NCBI GenBank assembly: GCA_030427245.1
Contig: JAUHXA010000003.1
Span: forward strand, 140,889 to 204,888
DNA from: Bacteroidia bacterium
GTDB taxonomy: Bacteria; Bacteroidota; Bacteroidia; Chitinophagales; UBA2359
Reading direction: 5' to 3'
Length of the DNA stretch: 64,000 bases
The first letter of the stretch is position 1. The number at the start of each line of letters is the position of its first letter. Positions 55,666-63,860 of this stretch are shown piece after piece. The notes beneath the pieces are model-generated. The model worked only from the letters and a program-made list of their open reading frames with translations. It was not told the origin of the DNA and did not search any database. The position numbers were made by a program, and so were the translations under genes.

Positions 55666-57201
55666 TTACGTTATTTCTACATCTATAATCTTTTCTTTGG
55701 CACACTCCAAAAATGACTTCCCTTGAATTTTACTGTCTAACCAAGTAATAATATCAAAGTTGGGCAACATGTTTGTTGTTGTATTTGATTGAATTTCAAG
55801 CAGTTTATTTTTGCATTTTTGAAAATTTTCTTGGCTGACATTTGGATTACTCAGGTCTGATTTAATAAAGAACAAAAGTGTTCTTATGAAAGGATTGGAC
55901 TTGCCTTTTTTATCCATATACCTCACTGCTTGTTTGACCAAATATTCAAGCAAATCATAATTCCCCAGTTCATAGTGACTTAGTAAATTGAAAATTTGGA
56001 TAGCTATCAATTCAACTACTAAATTATCAGTATTGGGTAGTTGCTGAATCCGATTGCACCAATCTATGGTTTGATCATAGTGTTGAAGATAAAACTCAAT
56101 ATTTGCCAAATGACAATAGATGTTAAAAACGTCCACTACATCATGTTTGGATTGTTTGGCAAGAATCTCTGTTTTTACCTGCAAAGCAATACTTTCGGCA
56201 GCTTGAAAGTCAAGGGTTGCCATACAAACCATACTTTCAATCAGCAAACTTTTGGTGGTCAACAGTCTTTTTGAAGTAGTATTGAAGGAAGGGGAGTATT
56301 TTTTTGGAAGTTCTTTTAGTTTGACAAGCGTTACTTTTGAGGAATTGATGTCTTTAAGTTGTATTTGTAAACGAGCCAAGTTCACCAAATCTCGCATATA
56401 AGAAGGCATTTCCCTTTTGAGGATATAAGGTTTTGTTTCTACCCATTCTATTCTCTTCTTCAAAAAAATATGAGATGCATCATGTTGCTGAGTAATGGCA
56501 TTGTAAAGAAAATGAATATAATAAAAGGATTTTCGAGCCTCATAAGCGATTGCTTCTGATTCGTTTTGAAGCAGAGGGTGTGACATTAAATGCTCAAGTG
56601 CCTTTTCTGAATCCTCAGAAGTGTTGGCATAGAGTTCTCTATAAATGCTATATATTTCACTGCTGATTAGCTGATAATTGCTCACATTATTCATTTGCTT
56701 GATGATGTATGAGCGATTTTCTATCAGATATTGCATTTCTGTTTTGCTGTCTTGATTGATTCTCAAACCCGCCAACATTATTTTCATGTTGACCGCCTCA
56801 TAAGCCACTGTCAGCAACGAATAATCATGTGCTATTTTTTCGACCTTCTTCAGAAGTTGACGACAGGCAGCATAGAAGCCTTTATTGTAGAGGATTTCTG
56901 CTCGTTTCAATAAATCAAAACCAAGAGTCTTAGGTGACAAATTCTGATGATAATCCGCAAGATTTTTCAAAATAAAATCGTAGAGGTGTACTTTTTCTGC
57001 TGCAAAATGCTTGACCATTTTGCTCCCTGCAAACATTTTTTTGAGAGCGGACTCATCATATTCTTGTTGTTTTTCGATGGCTTCAAATAGTCGAATCGTA
57101 TTGCTTTTGCCCTCTTTTTTATATTTTACTGCACTTACTACACTTTTTTTCTCGCCTTTAGTAAGTGATTTTATCAATAACCAAAGCTTGTTATGAGGCA
57201 T
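55666..57201 (-). CDS. Helical-repeat hypothetical protein
   Basis: A 511-residue, almost entirely alpha-helical cytoplasmic protein. The N-terminal 85 residues (LWLLIKSLTKGEKKSVVSA; LFEAIEKQQEYDESALKKMF; LYDFILKNLADYH) form a distinct charged domain, followed by TPR-like helix pairs (for example AEILYNKGFYAACRQLLKKV near 107, LANIEFYLQHYDQTIDWC near 379). No kinase, DNA-binding or catalytic motif was seen. A protein-protein interaction role is inferred from the repeats. It has no signal peptide. The gene is followed on its 5' side by a 420-base gap that holds a possible small RNA on the other strand. Confidence 0.8.
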   Translation of the reverse strand: MPHNKLWLLIKSLTKGEKKSVVSAVKYKKEGKSNTIRLFEAIEKQQEYDESALKKMFAGSKMVKHFAAEKVHLYDFILKNLADYHQNLSPKTLGFDLLKRAEILYNKGFYAACRQLLKKVEKIAHDYSLLTVAYEAVNMKIMLAGLRINQDSKTEMQYLIENRSYIIKQMNNVSNYQLISSEIYSIYRELYANTSEDSEKALEHLMSHPLLQNESEAIAYEARKSFYYIHFLYNAITQQHDASHIFLKKRIEWVETKPYILKREMPSYMRDLVNLARLQIQLKDINSSKVTLVKLKELPKKYSPSFNTTSKRLLTTKSLLIESMVCMATLDFQAAESIALQVKTEILAKQSKHDVVDVFNIYCHLANIEFYLQHYDQTIDWCNRIQQLPNTDNLVVELIAIQIFNLLSHYELGNYDLLEYLVKQAVRYMDKKGKSNPFIRTLLFFIKSDLSNPNVSQENFQKCKNKLLEIQSNTTTNMLPNFDIITWLDSKIQGKSFLECAKEKIIDVEIT

Positions 57202-57371
57202 TTTATTAAGAGATTGTTTTGATTGTATAGAGAGAAGATTTTCTTATCGCTTTCTAAGTGTGAAACTAATAGAAGTAAAAAACCAATGTATGAAGTTACT
57301 AAAAAATTGATAAACATTTGTTTAGTTGCACAAAAAGGGCTTTAGTTTTCCAGTTTATACAAAAAAAAGAA

Positions 57372-57402
57372 TTGAAACCTTTTGAAAATCACCATAGTTT
57401 TG
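57372..57402 (+). promoter_or_regulatory. Full Bacteroidota promoter in an intergenic gap
   Basis: TTG (57372-57374) is followed after 20 bases by TAGTTTTG (57395-57402), an exact -7 box at the expected spacing. This is one of the two best -33/-7 pairs in the window, and no protein gene follows it on the plus strand. Confidence 0.55.
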
Positions 57403-57408
57403 TCGCAC

Positions 57409-57667
57409 TAAATCCCCCTTACTAATTATTGAAGTTACTGAGATACAATTAAGCATGAGATACTAATTCAATGAAATTACTTTCTTACACTTCTATTCAT
57501 TAAGTTTTGTTGTGTGATTTTTTAGTAAATGAGGGTATATTACTAATTAATTATAGGTTTTCTAACACAACCCTCTTAATATTAGATGTAAAAAGATGTC
57601 ATTGAGTAGTTAATTTACACATTTTACAAGGTACTAGAGGCCACAGCATTTTGTTGTGGCTTTTTTT
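57409..57667 (+). ncRNA. Candidate small RNA, about 260 nt
   Basis: A promoter ends at 57402 and an intrinsic terminator lies at 57640-57667 on the same strand, with no reading frame longer than about 10 codons between them. The expected transcript is about 250-260 nt. It contains three related TACTAATT-type words (57420, 57461 and 57541) and its last 40 bases are antisense to the 3' end of the flippase-like gene. I do not recognise it as tmRNA, RNase P, SRP or 6S RNA. The ends are inferred from the flanking signals. Confidence 0.4.
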
Positions 57668-58628
57668 GTATAACATTCTCACTATCTGTACTCTGCTTCA
57701 AATCAATACTTACAAAAGCTCCTAAAAAAGAGCTAACTGCGTTCAGGAGAAAGAACAAGAGGCTGAATGTTACCGCAATATTGGTTTCTATCCCAAAAAA
57801 AGTATTGCCATACACAAATACAATCTCTCTTGCGCCAATACCACCAATCGTAAAAGGAATTGCCGCAACTACTGAGGAGACCAAAAACAAAGTGAGGTAA
57901 TCCGTATAACCGCTTTCCACACCTAAAGCTTGTAAAATAAAAAAGGCAGAGAGGAGTTGAATTCCTTGAACGCCAAATGACAATAAATTGGTCATTCCAA
58001 AAACAGAAACAAAACGCTTAAAAACAATCTTTAGACCGGCAAAGAAAACGGGATAAATCGCCAAAATCGCTAAATATATCAATCCCTGAAAGTTCTGTAA
58101 TAGGTCAAAACTGCTGCTGAACAAAAAAAGGCTCAAAGCTAAAAAACACAGGGCTGCCAATCCACTAACCCGATCCAACAAAGCAGCACCAACCAAATTT
58201 TTGACCGACTGTTCACTTCCTCGCTTCAGCACAAACACCTTGTAGCCATCTCCTCCTATACCGCCTGGCAAAAACAGGTTGTAAAACATACCAATGTAAT
58301 ACAGCTTCAAATTGAACCAATTAGACAACTGCAATTCAATGCTCTTGAAAAAGTAATTCAATCGAAAAGAACTCAGAATTTTGGAAGCATTGTAGCCCAA
58401 AAACGCCAAAAACAACCACCCAAAATGCACCTTCAAAAAGGCTTCTTTGACCTGTTGCACATCAATTTTTCGATACACCATATACAAAGCTGTGGCGGTT
58501 AAACACAACTTCAATAGTAGTTTTAAATATTTCTTAGTCAATTTCCTCTTCTTTATAAAGTAATAGGTTAAGCCCAATTTTTTTACAAAAATCACCAATA
58601 AATAAACACTAAACGTACAAATACACAA
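57624..58628 (-). CDS. LPG-synthase/flippase-like membrane protein (UPF0104)
   Basis: A membrane protein of the lysylphosphatidylglycerol synthase TM-region family (PF03706/UPF0104). Signature segments are NLFLPGGIGGDGYKVFVLKR (near 117), LLDRVSGLAAL (near 149) and IPFTIGGIGAREIVFVYG (near 255), with about eight hydrophobic helices. Members without the catalytic C-terminal domain, like this one, are thought to handle or flip glycolipids. There is no ATG before residue 53, so the start must be TTG or GTG; the TTG at 58628 is the longest, while the TTG at 58541 (TKKYLKLLLKLCL) would give a more typical N-terminus. It begins 22 bases after the upstream glycosyltransferase gene and is probably cotranscribed. 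Confidence 0.88.
   Translation of the reverse strand: MCICTFSVYLLVIFVKKLGLTYYFIKKRKLTKKYLKLLLKLCLTATALYMVYRKIDVQQVKEAFLKVHFGWLFLAFLGYNASKILSSFRLNYFFKSIELQLSNWFNLKLYYIGMFYNLFLPGGIGGDGYKVFVLKRGSEQSVKNLVGAALLDRVSGLAALCFLALSLFLFSSSFDLLQNFQGLIYLAILAIYPVFFAGLKIVFKRFVSVFGMTNLLSFGVQGIQLLSAFFILQALGVESGYTDYLTLFLVSSVVAAIPFTIGGIGAREIVFVYGNTFFGIETNIAVTFSLLFFLLNAVSSFLGAFVSIDLKQSTDSENVIQKKPQQNAVASSTL
57640..57667 (+). terminator. Intrinsic terminator antisense to flippase gene end
   Basis: GCCACAGC (57640-57647) pairs with GTTGTGGC (57653-57660), with one G-U, around a 5-base loop and is followed by seven T. The T run marks it as acting on the plus strand, although it lies inside the last codons of a minus-strand gene. 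Confidence 0.8.
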
Positions 58629-58650
58629 AAAGTGTACAAAACCCGAAAAC

Positions 58651-60303
58651 TTACCCCTTCAACCGATATAATACAAAGTCCCCATACCCCATAAAGTCAG
58701 TAAATTCATACAAACGCATCACATCCCGATTTTCCAAATACTCTTTTTTAGTGATATAGAAAGTATTCGGCTCTTCCTTTCTTTGATAGTACATCAAGTG
58801 ATGATTGTTTCGGACGATGTAATAAACATATTCACGAGGAATAAAAGGTGGCATCTCAAAATGTTGATCCACCACTTCATGTCCTTGAATCTTAAAAACA
58901 GCACTGTCCATATCTGCTTCCCCTGTCAAATACACAGGAGCTTTTTCGACAATTTTGTTGATGTTTTCGGTATGAAATAAAATTTGTTGCCGATTCGTAT
59001 ATTGAACCTGAACAGGAACATACAAACCATTGACCCAAAATTTCATAGCGATCATCAACAACATTACAATCAGTATTCTCGGGGCTTTTTTGTGGAGAAA
59101 CAAGTACAAAATAAACCCGCCAAACAACATTAACAACCCTACCGTTGCCCACAAATACGGCACATTCCTGAAATAGTGAATAAAAGGTGTTCCTACACAA
59201 ACCACCAAAAACAAGCCAATAAACACCCCTATAACAATCCCCAACCAACGATTTGCCCTCTTACTCTCTTCCTGATACTTCACATAAAAATGCACCAAAA
59301 TCGTCAGCAAAAACGGCAAAAACATATACACATATCGGTCTCTCGTATCGGGCGAAAACCAATACACCCAAATATTTGCCAACACAAAAAAGAGGCTGAA
59401 CTTCAATAAATCATTGGAAAAAATCTCTTTACGAACAGGCTTACCCACCATAAACAAAACCAATAAAGAACCCGGCAACATGATTTTCAGTAAAATCAAT
59501 GGAAATGTGAAAATGTGAATCACTTGTCGCTCCCAACCTTGGTGCAACGCCGTTCGCATAGCTGATTCCGTAAACAGTTTGGTCAAATAAGGCGCAACAT
59601 CACTGTATTGATTGTAGCTGAAAAAGTAGGCAAAAGTCAAGGCCGCAAAAAACAAAATACCAGTGATGTGCTGCCAATAAAACAACATTTTGAATTTTCG
59701 CTCATAAATGAACAACGCCAACAAAGTAAAGGCTTGAAAGGGCAAAGAAGGCAAACCCTTCGTCATTAGGCCCACGAAAGTAAAAAAGTAGGACACCAAA
59801 AAGAGGAGTAAATACTGCTTTCGTTGATAAAAATGAAAAATGGCAATGACCTGCAAATACACTATCAACGTATAAAACAAGTCAATCTCTCCCAACAAAG
59901 AGAAATACAGCAATATATCCGCACTCAATACATACAACAAACTCACCAAAGTTGCTATCTGTAAATTAGTGTAATATCTCGTAAAAAAGAAAATCACGAA
60001 TCCCATCAAAAACAGAGAAATGATAGGCGGTGTACGAACGACCCACAGCGAGTAAGATCCAAAAACTTTGTAAAAGCCCATCACCACAATATTGTACAAA
60101 GGCGGTTTGGCATAATACACTTCGCCATGCGTTGTTGGCATCACGTAGTTGCCCGTTTGATCCATCTCAAAAGCCACCAAGGCTCTTCGGGGCTCTTCTC
60201 CACGTATTGGCTTCAAACCGATATTGTAAAAATACCCAATGACCATCAAACTCAAAATAAGTCCAAACAGCCAATTGTTTTTCTTCTCTACCACTTTAAA
60301 CAT
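58651..60303 (-). CDS. GT39/ArnT-like membrane glycosyltransferase
   Basis: A 550-residue GT-C enzyme of the PMT/ArnT group, which transfers a sugar from a polyprenyl-phosphate donor on the outer side of the inner membrane. The first periplasmic loop carries the acidic motif RGEEPRRA (near 35) and YYAKPPLYN (near 64), followed by about eleven helices and FSPDTRDRYVYMFLPF (near 315). The C-terminal 110 residues are soluble and probably periplasmic. The ATG at 60303 (MFKVVEKKN) is preferred to an upstream TTG at 60315. The flippase-like gene follows directly, which suggests joint work on a lipid-linked sugar or lipid A-like acceptor. Confidence 0.88.
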   Translation of the reverse strand: MFKVVEKKNNWLFGLILSLMVIGYFYNIGLKPIRGEEPRRALVAFEMDQTGNYVMPTTHGEVYYAKPPLYNIVVMGFYKVFGSYSLWVVRTPPIISLFLMGFVIFFFTRYYTNLQIATLVSLLYVLSADILLYFSLLGEIDLFYTLIVYLQVIAIFHFYQRKQYLLLFLVSYFFTFVGLMTKGLPSLPFQAFTLLALFIYERKFKMLFYWQHITGILFFAALTFAYFFSYNQYSDVAPYLTKLFTESAMRTALHQGWERQVIHIFTFPLILLKIMLPGSLLVLFMVGKPVRKEIFSNDLLKFSLFFVLANIWVYWFSPDTRDRYVYMFLPFLLTILVHFYVKYQEESKRANRWLGIVIGVFIGLFLVVCVGTPFIHYFRNVPYLWATVGLLMLFGGFILYLFLHKKAPRILIVMLLMIAMKFWVNGLYVPVQVQYTNRQQILFHTENINKIVEKAPVYLTGEADMDSAVFKIQGHEVVDQHFEMPPFIPREYVYYIVRNNHHLMYYQRKEEPNTFYITKKEYLENRDVMRLYEFTDFMGYGDFVLYRLKG

Positions 60304-60352
60304 ATCCCAAACCAAATAAATAACTGCAAAATCTCTGTCCTAAAAAAGGCTG

Positions 60353-60360
60353 CAAAGGTA
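60353..60360 (-). promoter_or_regulatory. -7 box for GT39-flippase operon
   Basis: TACCTTTG on the minus strand is an exact TAnnTTTG match, 50 bases before the ATG at 60303. A TTTG lies 13 bases upstream of it, which is closer than the usual -33 spacing. Confidence 0.5.
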
Positions 60361-60501
60361 AATCTTTTGACTGCAAAAACTAAACTTTTAGATTCTTTGA
60401 AAAAAAGTTGCCTTTAGACTTTTGAACCTTTGTTGTGCCGATTTTGATTCGACCTGTGGATTATCGGGGGTTGGGTGTCAAAAAATAGTTTGAAGCAGAA
60501 A

Positions 60502-61152
60502 TCAAACAACATTCACCTTCTCCTCCTCAATCAAAATCGGCAATCTCCCCTTCAATTCCTCAAACAACACCCTCCCTTTCTCCGTCAAGTAAGGATAATG
60601 TGACTCCAATACTGCTATGATAACATCGTGCAAACTCGATTTGTCTTCCCCAAAAACCTCCCTTTCCGTCAATCTCGTCTGCATAATCGCCCAGATATTT
60701 TTGGCAAACAATTCATAATGTCCTTCATGCGGTTCAGGTAGCATGATGCCCTTACCGATAGCCAAATAAATGCCATTTTTGGAAAAGCTAAGCACCTGCT
60801 GCATCTGATTTTCAAATACATCTTTGGCTTTAGGCATCAAGTTCATAATCTCCAAAATATCCCGATAAAAAAAGCGATGTCCGATTTGAAAACGCAAATA
60901 TGTCTTAATCAAAGAAATGTAATCGCCTTTCTCCAAAAAAGCCATATTTACACTTCTCGTTGTCTTCAACTCCTCAGTCATATACTCCAAAACCGCTTCC
61001 ATCAAGTCTTTTTTGGTCTTGTAGTGATAAGATAAGTTACCTGCGCTAATGCCTGTTTTTTTGGCTATATCCTGCAATCGTACATTCCCTACTCCTTTCT
61101 TATTGAACAAGTTAATGGCGTTTGTCAATATTTTTTTTCGAGTTTCTTTCAT
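60502..61152 (-). CDS. TetR-family transcriptional regulator
   Basis: A 216-residue TetR/AcrR-type repressor. The N-terminal helix-turn-helix domain is complete: RKKILTNAINLFNKKGVGNV, then LQDIAKKTGISAGNLSYHYK (recognition helix) and TKKDLMEAVLEY. The C-terminal ligand-binding domain is helical and ends in ILIEEEKVNVV. It is transcribed divergently from a sulfatase, with 96 bases between starts that hold a 24-bp perfect palindrome. It therefore probably controls itself and the sulfatase; the inducing ligand is unknown. Confidence 0.94.
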   Translation of the reverse strand: MKETRKKILTNAINLFNKKGVGNVRLQDIAKKTGISAGNLSYHYKTKKDLMEAVLEYMTEELKTTRSVNMAFLEKGDYISLIKTYLRFQIGHRFFYRDILEIMNLMPKAKDVFENQMQQVLSFSKNGIYLAIGKGIMLPEPHEGHYELFAKNIWAIMQTRLTEREVFGEDKSSLHDVIIAVLESHYPYLTEKGRVLFEELKGRLPILIEEEKVNVV

Positions 61153-61175
61153 ATCCTACCCAATGATGTTTTTCA

Positions 61176-61183
61176 CAAAAATA
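61176..61183 (-). promoter_or_regulatory. -7 box for tetR gene
   Basis: TATTTTTG on the minus strand matches TAnnTTTG exactly and lies 24 bases before the regulator's ATG. The operator palindrome begins 27 bases upstream of it, across the -33 region, where a bound repressor would block polymerase. Confidence 0.5.
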
Positions 61184-61210
61184 CAAAAAGAAAAGCCGAA
61201 TTTATTTTCT

Positions 61211-61238
61211 AAATTAGGTTTTAAAACCTAATTTTAGG
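61211..61238. promoter_or_regulatory. Probable TetR operator, 24-bp perfect palindrome
   Basis: AAATTAGGTTTT (61211-61222) is followed at once by its exact reverse complement (61223-61234). A third half-site, TTAGG at 61234-61238, forms a second imperfect dyad, CCTAA-TT-TTAGG (61227-61238). The site lies midway between the divergent tetR and sulfatase starts. Length and symmetry are typical of TetR-family operators. On the plus strand TAATTTTA (61229-61236) is one base from a -7 box and would be the sulfatase promoter, covered by the operator. Confidence 0.8.
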
Positions 61239-61248
61239 CAAAAACAAA

Positions 61249-62901
61249 ATGACCAAACGAAAAAAAACAACACTCCAAATCCTCGGCATTTTAGCTACAT
61301 TACTCCTCATTTTCGGGATTTGGTTTTCTCAAAACTGGTACCGAATGCCTGGCATAATAGCTCGTTGGAAGAATCCGATTGGTGAAAATCAAGCCGTAAA
61401 TTGGAAACAAGGTCCCGCTACTCGAACTTCCGACAAACCCAATGTCATCGTTATTTTGGTAGATGACTTGGGCTTCAATGAAGTCAGTTCTTATGGTGGC
61501 GGAATGGCGAAAGGAAAATTCAAAACTCCAAACATTGACCAATTAGCCGCAGATGGCGTGTTGTGCACCAATGGTTATTCAACAACCGCAGTTTGTTCTC
61601 CTTCAAGAGCATCCCTTTTGACAGGAAGATATTCTTCTCGATTTGGGTATGAATTTACACCAACAGCAAAAGGTTTTGGAAGGTTTATTGCGAGGTTTCA
61701 TGACGGTGCAGAACCTCCATATATTTACAATAAAGAGGTCGACGATGCCTTACCTCCAGTTGAAGAAATGGGTTTACCTACTTCCGAAATTACCATTGCA
61801 GAAATGTTGAAGCCACAAGGTTACCATTCCGTTCATGTTGGTAAATGGCATTTGGGAGGTACTGAAAAATTTATGCCTACCAAACATGGTTTTGATGAAA
61901 GTTTGTGGATGGAGTCGGGCGGCATGTTTTTGCCAGAAGACGACCCCAATGTGGTGAATGCTAAATTGGACTTTGACCCAATAGATAAGTTCTTGTGGGC
62001 AAATCTTCCTTATGCTGTTAAGTTTAATGATAGTCCTCGTTTTCATCCCAAAGGATTTTTAACAGATTATTTTACGGATGAAGCAGTCAAGGTAATCGAA
62101 AAAAATAAAAATCACCCCTTCTTTCTATACCTCGCCTACTGGGCAGTGCATACGCCATTGCAAGCCACCAAAGAAGATTATGATAAACTCGCTTACATCG
62201 AAGACCACACCGAACGGGTACAAGCCGCTATGGTCTTGGCAGTTGACAGAGGTGTAGGAAAAGTAAGGCAAGCATTGAAGGACAATGGAATTTTGGATAA
62301 CACCATTATTGTATTTACCAGCGACAATGGTGCGCCAGGTTATGTGGGTTTACCAGATGTGAATAAACCCTATCGTGGCTGGAAGCTCAGCTTATTTGAA
62401 GGAGGAATTCACGTTCCATACATCGTCAGTTATCCTGATAGTATTGCAGCAGGACAGGTTTATGAGGGAAGAGTTTCCAATGTGGATTTGTTTTCTACAT
62501 TTGGAGCAATGGCAGAAGCGGAATTACCAACCGACCGAAAATTAGATGGTGATAATATCCTACCTTTTTTGATGGGAAAAGAGGAGGGAGAACCTAAGCG
62601 TGCTTTGTTTTGTAGGACAGGTGATTATTCCTATGCTTTGCAAGGTGGGTGGAAATTACAAGCGGATAATATTCAAAAAAAGAAATGGCTTTTCAACCTT
62701 AACAATGACCCTACGGAACAAAATAATCTGCTGGAAAAAGAACCTAAAAAAACGGCTGAACTAAGCCAATTGCTGGAAAGTTTCTTGATAGAACAAGCCG
62801 AACCTATCTGGGAAGGTGCAATACATGCACCAGTAAGAATTGACAAAACTTTGAATGCTACAACATCACCAACGGATGAATTTATTTATTGGCAGAATTA
62901 A
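61249..62901 (+). CDS. Membrane-anchored arylsulfatase-family sulfatase
   Basis: A 550-residue sulfatase. A single N-terminal hydrophobic segment (about 9-27) acts as an anchor or uncleaved signal. The metal-binding start is VIVILVDDLGFN (near 66), the formylglycine motif is CSPSRASLLTGR (Cys near 117), then GKWHLGG (near 202), an AYWAVHTPLQ segment (near 300) and SDNGAPG (near 360), so all active-site elements are present. It needs an FGly-generating or anSME maturase, which is not encoded here. Divergence from the TetR gene suggests induction by a sulfated substrate such as a steroid, aryl or glycan sulfate; no polysaccharide-utilisation genes (SusC/SusD) are adjacent. Confidence 0.94.
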   Translation: MTKRKKTTLQILGILATLLLIFGIWFSQNWYRMPGIIARWKNPIGENQAVNWKQGPATRTSDKPNVIVILVDDLGFNEVSSYGGGMAKGKFKTPNIDQLAADGVLCTNGYSTTAVCSPSRASLLTGRYSSRFGYEFTPTAKGFGRFIARFHDGAEPPYIYNKEVDDALPPVEEMGLPTSEITIAEMLKPQGYHSVHVGKWHLGGTEKFMPTKHGFDESLWMESGGMFLPEDDPNVVNAKLDFDPIDKFLWANLPYAVKFNDSPRFHPKGFLTDYFTDEAVKVIEKNKNHPFFLYLAYWAVHTPLQATKEDYDKLAYIEDHTERVQAAMVLAVDRGVGKVRQALKDNGILDNTIIVFTSDNGAPGYVGLPDVNKPYRGWKLSLFEGGIHVPYIVSYPDSIAAGQVYEGRVSNVDLFSTFGAMAEAELPTDRKLDGDNILPFLMGKEEGEPKRALFCRTGDYSYALQGGWKLQADNIQKKKWLFNLNNDPTEQNNLLEKEPKKTAELSQLLESFLIEQAEPIWEGAIHAPVRIDKTLNATTSPTDEFIYWQN

Positions 62902-62944
62902 CTTTGGGAATGAAAATTAAAAAACTGCTTTTTAGTGAAATAGC

Positions 62945-62973
62945 TTGAAACTTCAAATCAAAACTTATCTTTG
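62945..62973 (+). promoter_or_regulatory. Promoter for small membrane protein gene
   Basis: TTG (62945-62947) is followed after 18 bases by an exact -7 box, TATCTTTG (62966-62973). It lies 34 bases before the ATG at 63007 and shows that this gene need not depend on the sulfatase promoter. Confidence 0.55.
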
Positions 62974-63006
62974 GTGATTCTTTAACAGAGTCTAAAACAA
63001 CCACCT

Positions 63007-63357
63007 ATGCAGCTATTCATTTTATTGACAGGAATCGGAGAATTATTAGTCGGGCTATTGATGTTCCTCAAACCCAACGCCATTCCACAATTTGCGAAAG
63101 CCTCCCCTATCACACGAGCAACTGCAAGAATGTACGGTGCTGCTGCGATTTCCATTGGCGTATTCGCTGTAATGGTCGGTCTTCACCTAGAGGAAGCGAG
63201 CTTGCTGCACCATTTTCTAATCATCTATTTGATTTTCCACACTCTTGTAGCAGCATCTGTCTTTCTCGCCATTCGTGTAGGCGAATCAGCAGACACCAAA
63301 GTTGGAATTTTGCACGCTATCTTGGCTGCAATCACTGCTTTTTTCTTGTTCTCATAA
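63007..63357 (+). CDS. Small four-helix membrane protein
   Basis: A 116-residue protein with four hydrophobic helices: residues 1-20 (LFILLTGIGELLVGLLMFL), about 40-60 (AAAISIGVFAVMVGL), about 68-88 (LIIYLIFHTLVAASVFLAI) and about 98-116 (GILHAILAAITAFFLFS). The short loops are polar. This is the shape of small Bacteroidota DUF-type inner-membrane proteins (similar in layout to DUF4345-like proteins), with no known activity. It follows the sulfatase by 105 bases and has its own promoter. Confidence 0.8.
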   Translation: MQLFILLTGIGELLVGLLMFLKPNAIPQFAKASPITRATARMYGAAAISIGVFAVMVGLHLEEASLLHHFLIIYLIFHTLVAASVFLAIRVGESADTKVGILHAILAAITAFFLFS

Positions 63358-63585
63358 GAGGATTCATTGAAGGCTAAAAAGTATCCGAAAACCAACACTT
63401 TATTGAAGAGAAAGTCAAAAAAAATGGTCATTCAATTAAATATATAGTGTAACTTGAAATTAATCACCCTTTTCTGTACCATCGAATTCTTTCTACCTAT
63501 GCCTTTAAACTTGAGAAGCTCCTCAGACTTCAATATTTATAGCGGAACGAATTTCCGACCCTTCTTGATTGTAGTAAAAAAAGGG

Positions 63586-63670
63586 AAAAGAGGCGTTAAG
63601 AACAGATTGCTGTTTGAAGATGGAGCGAAGCGACATCAAGTTTCAAGATGTTTAGCCTCTTTTTTCTTTT
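63586..63670 (+). other. Branched RNA-like structure or interspersed repeat
   Basis: AAAAGAGGC (63586-63594) closes with GCCTCTTTT (63655-63663). Between them are AACAG-attg-CTGTT (63601-63614) and GATG...CATC (about 63619-63636). The outer stem runs into a T-rich tail, and a further hairpin, CCCGAT-gca-ATCGGG, lies at 63739-63753. The nested stems suggest a structured RNA or a repeat element. A TTG-started frame of 124 codons (63454-63828) crosses it, lacks coding character and is not called. Nothing else is seen between 63358 and 63860. Confidence 0.45.
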
Positions 63671-63860
63671 TTTGCGTTAAGCAATCAAGTCAGGTCTTGA
63701 TTTTTGGTTCTTTTTATCAAGTTGAGCACAAGCGAAATCCCGATGCAATCGGGGAAAAAGAACATGCAAAATACTTACGCCAATACAAGAAAATCTTAAA
63801 GGCACAGGTAGAAAGAATTCGACGATAAAAAAAACTGCACTTTACTTAATTTTCACTGCA

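Noticed and set aside
63454..63828. TTG-started frame of 124 codons
   Set aside because: It crosses the nested hairpins at 63586-63670 and has a patchy, low-complexity composition; it looks like a chance frame through a repeat.
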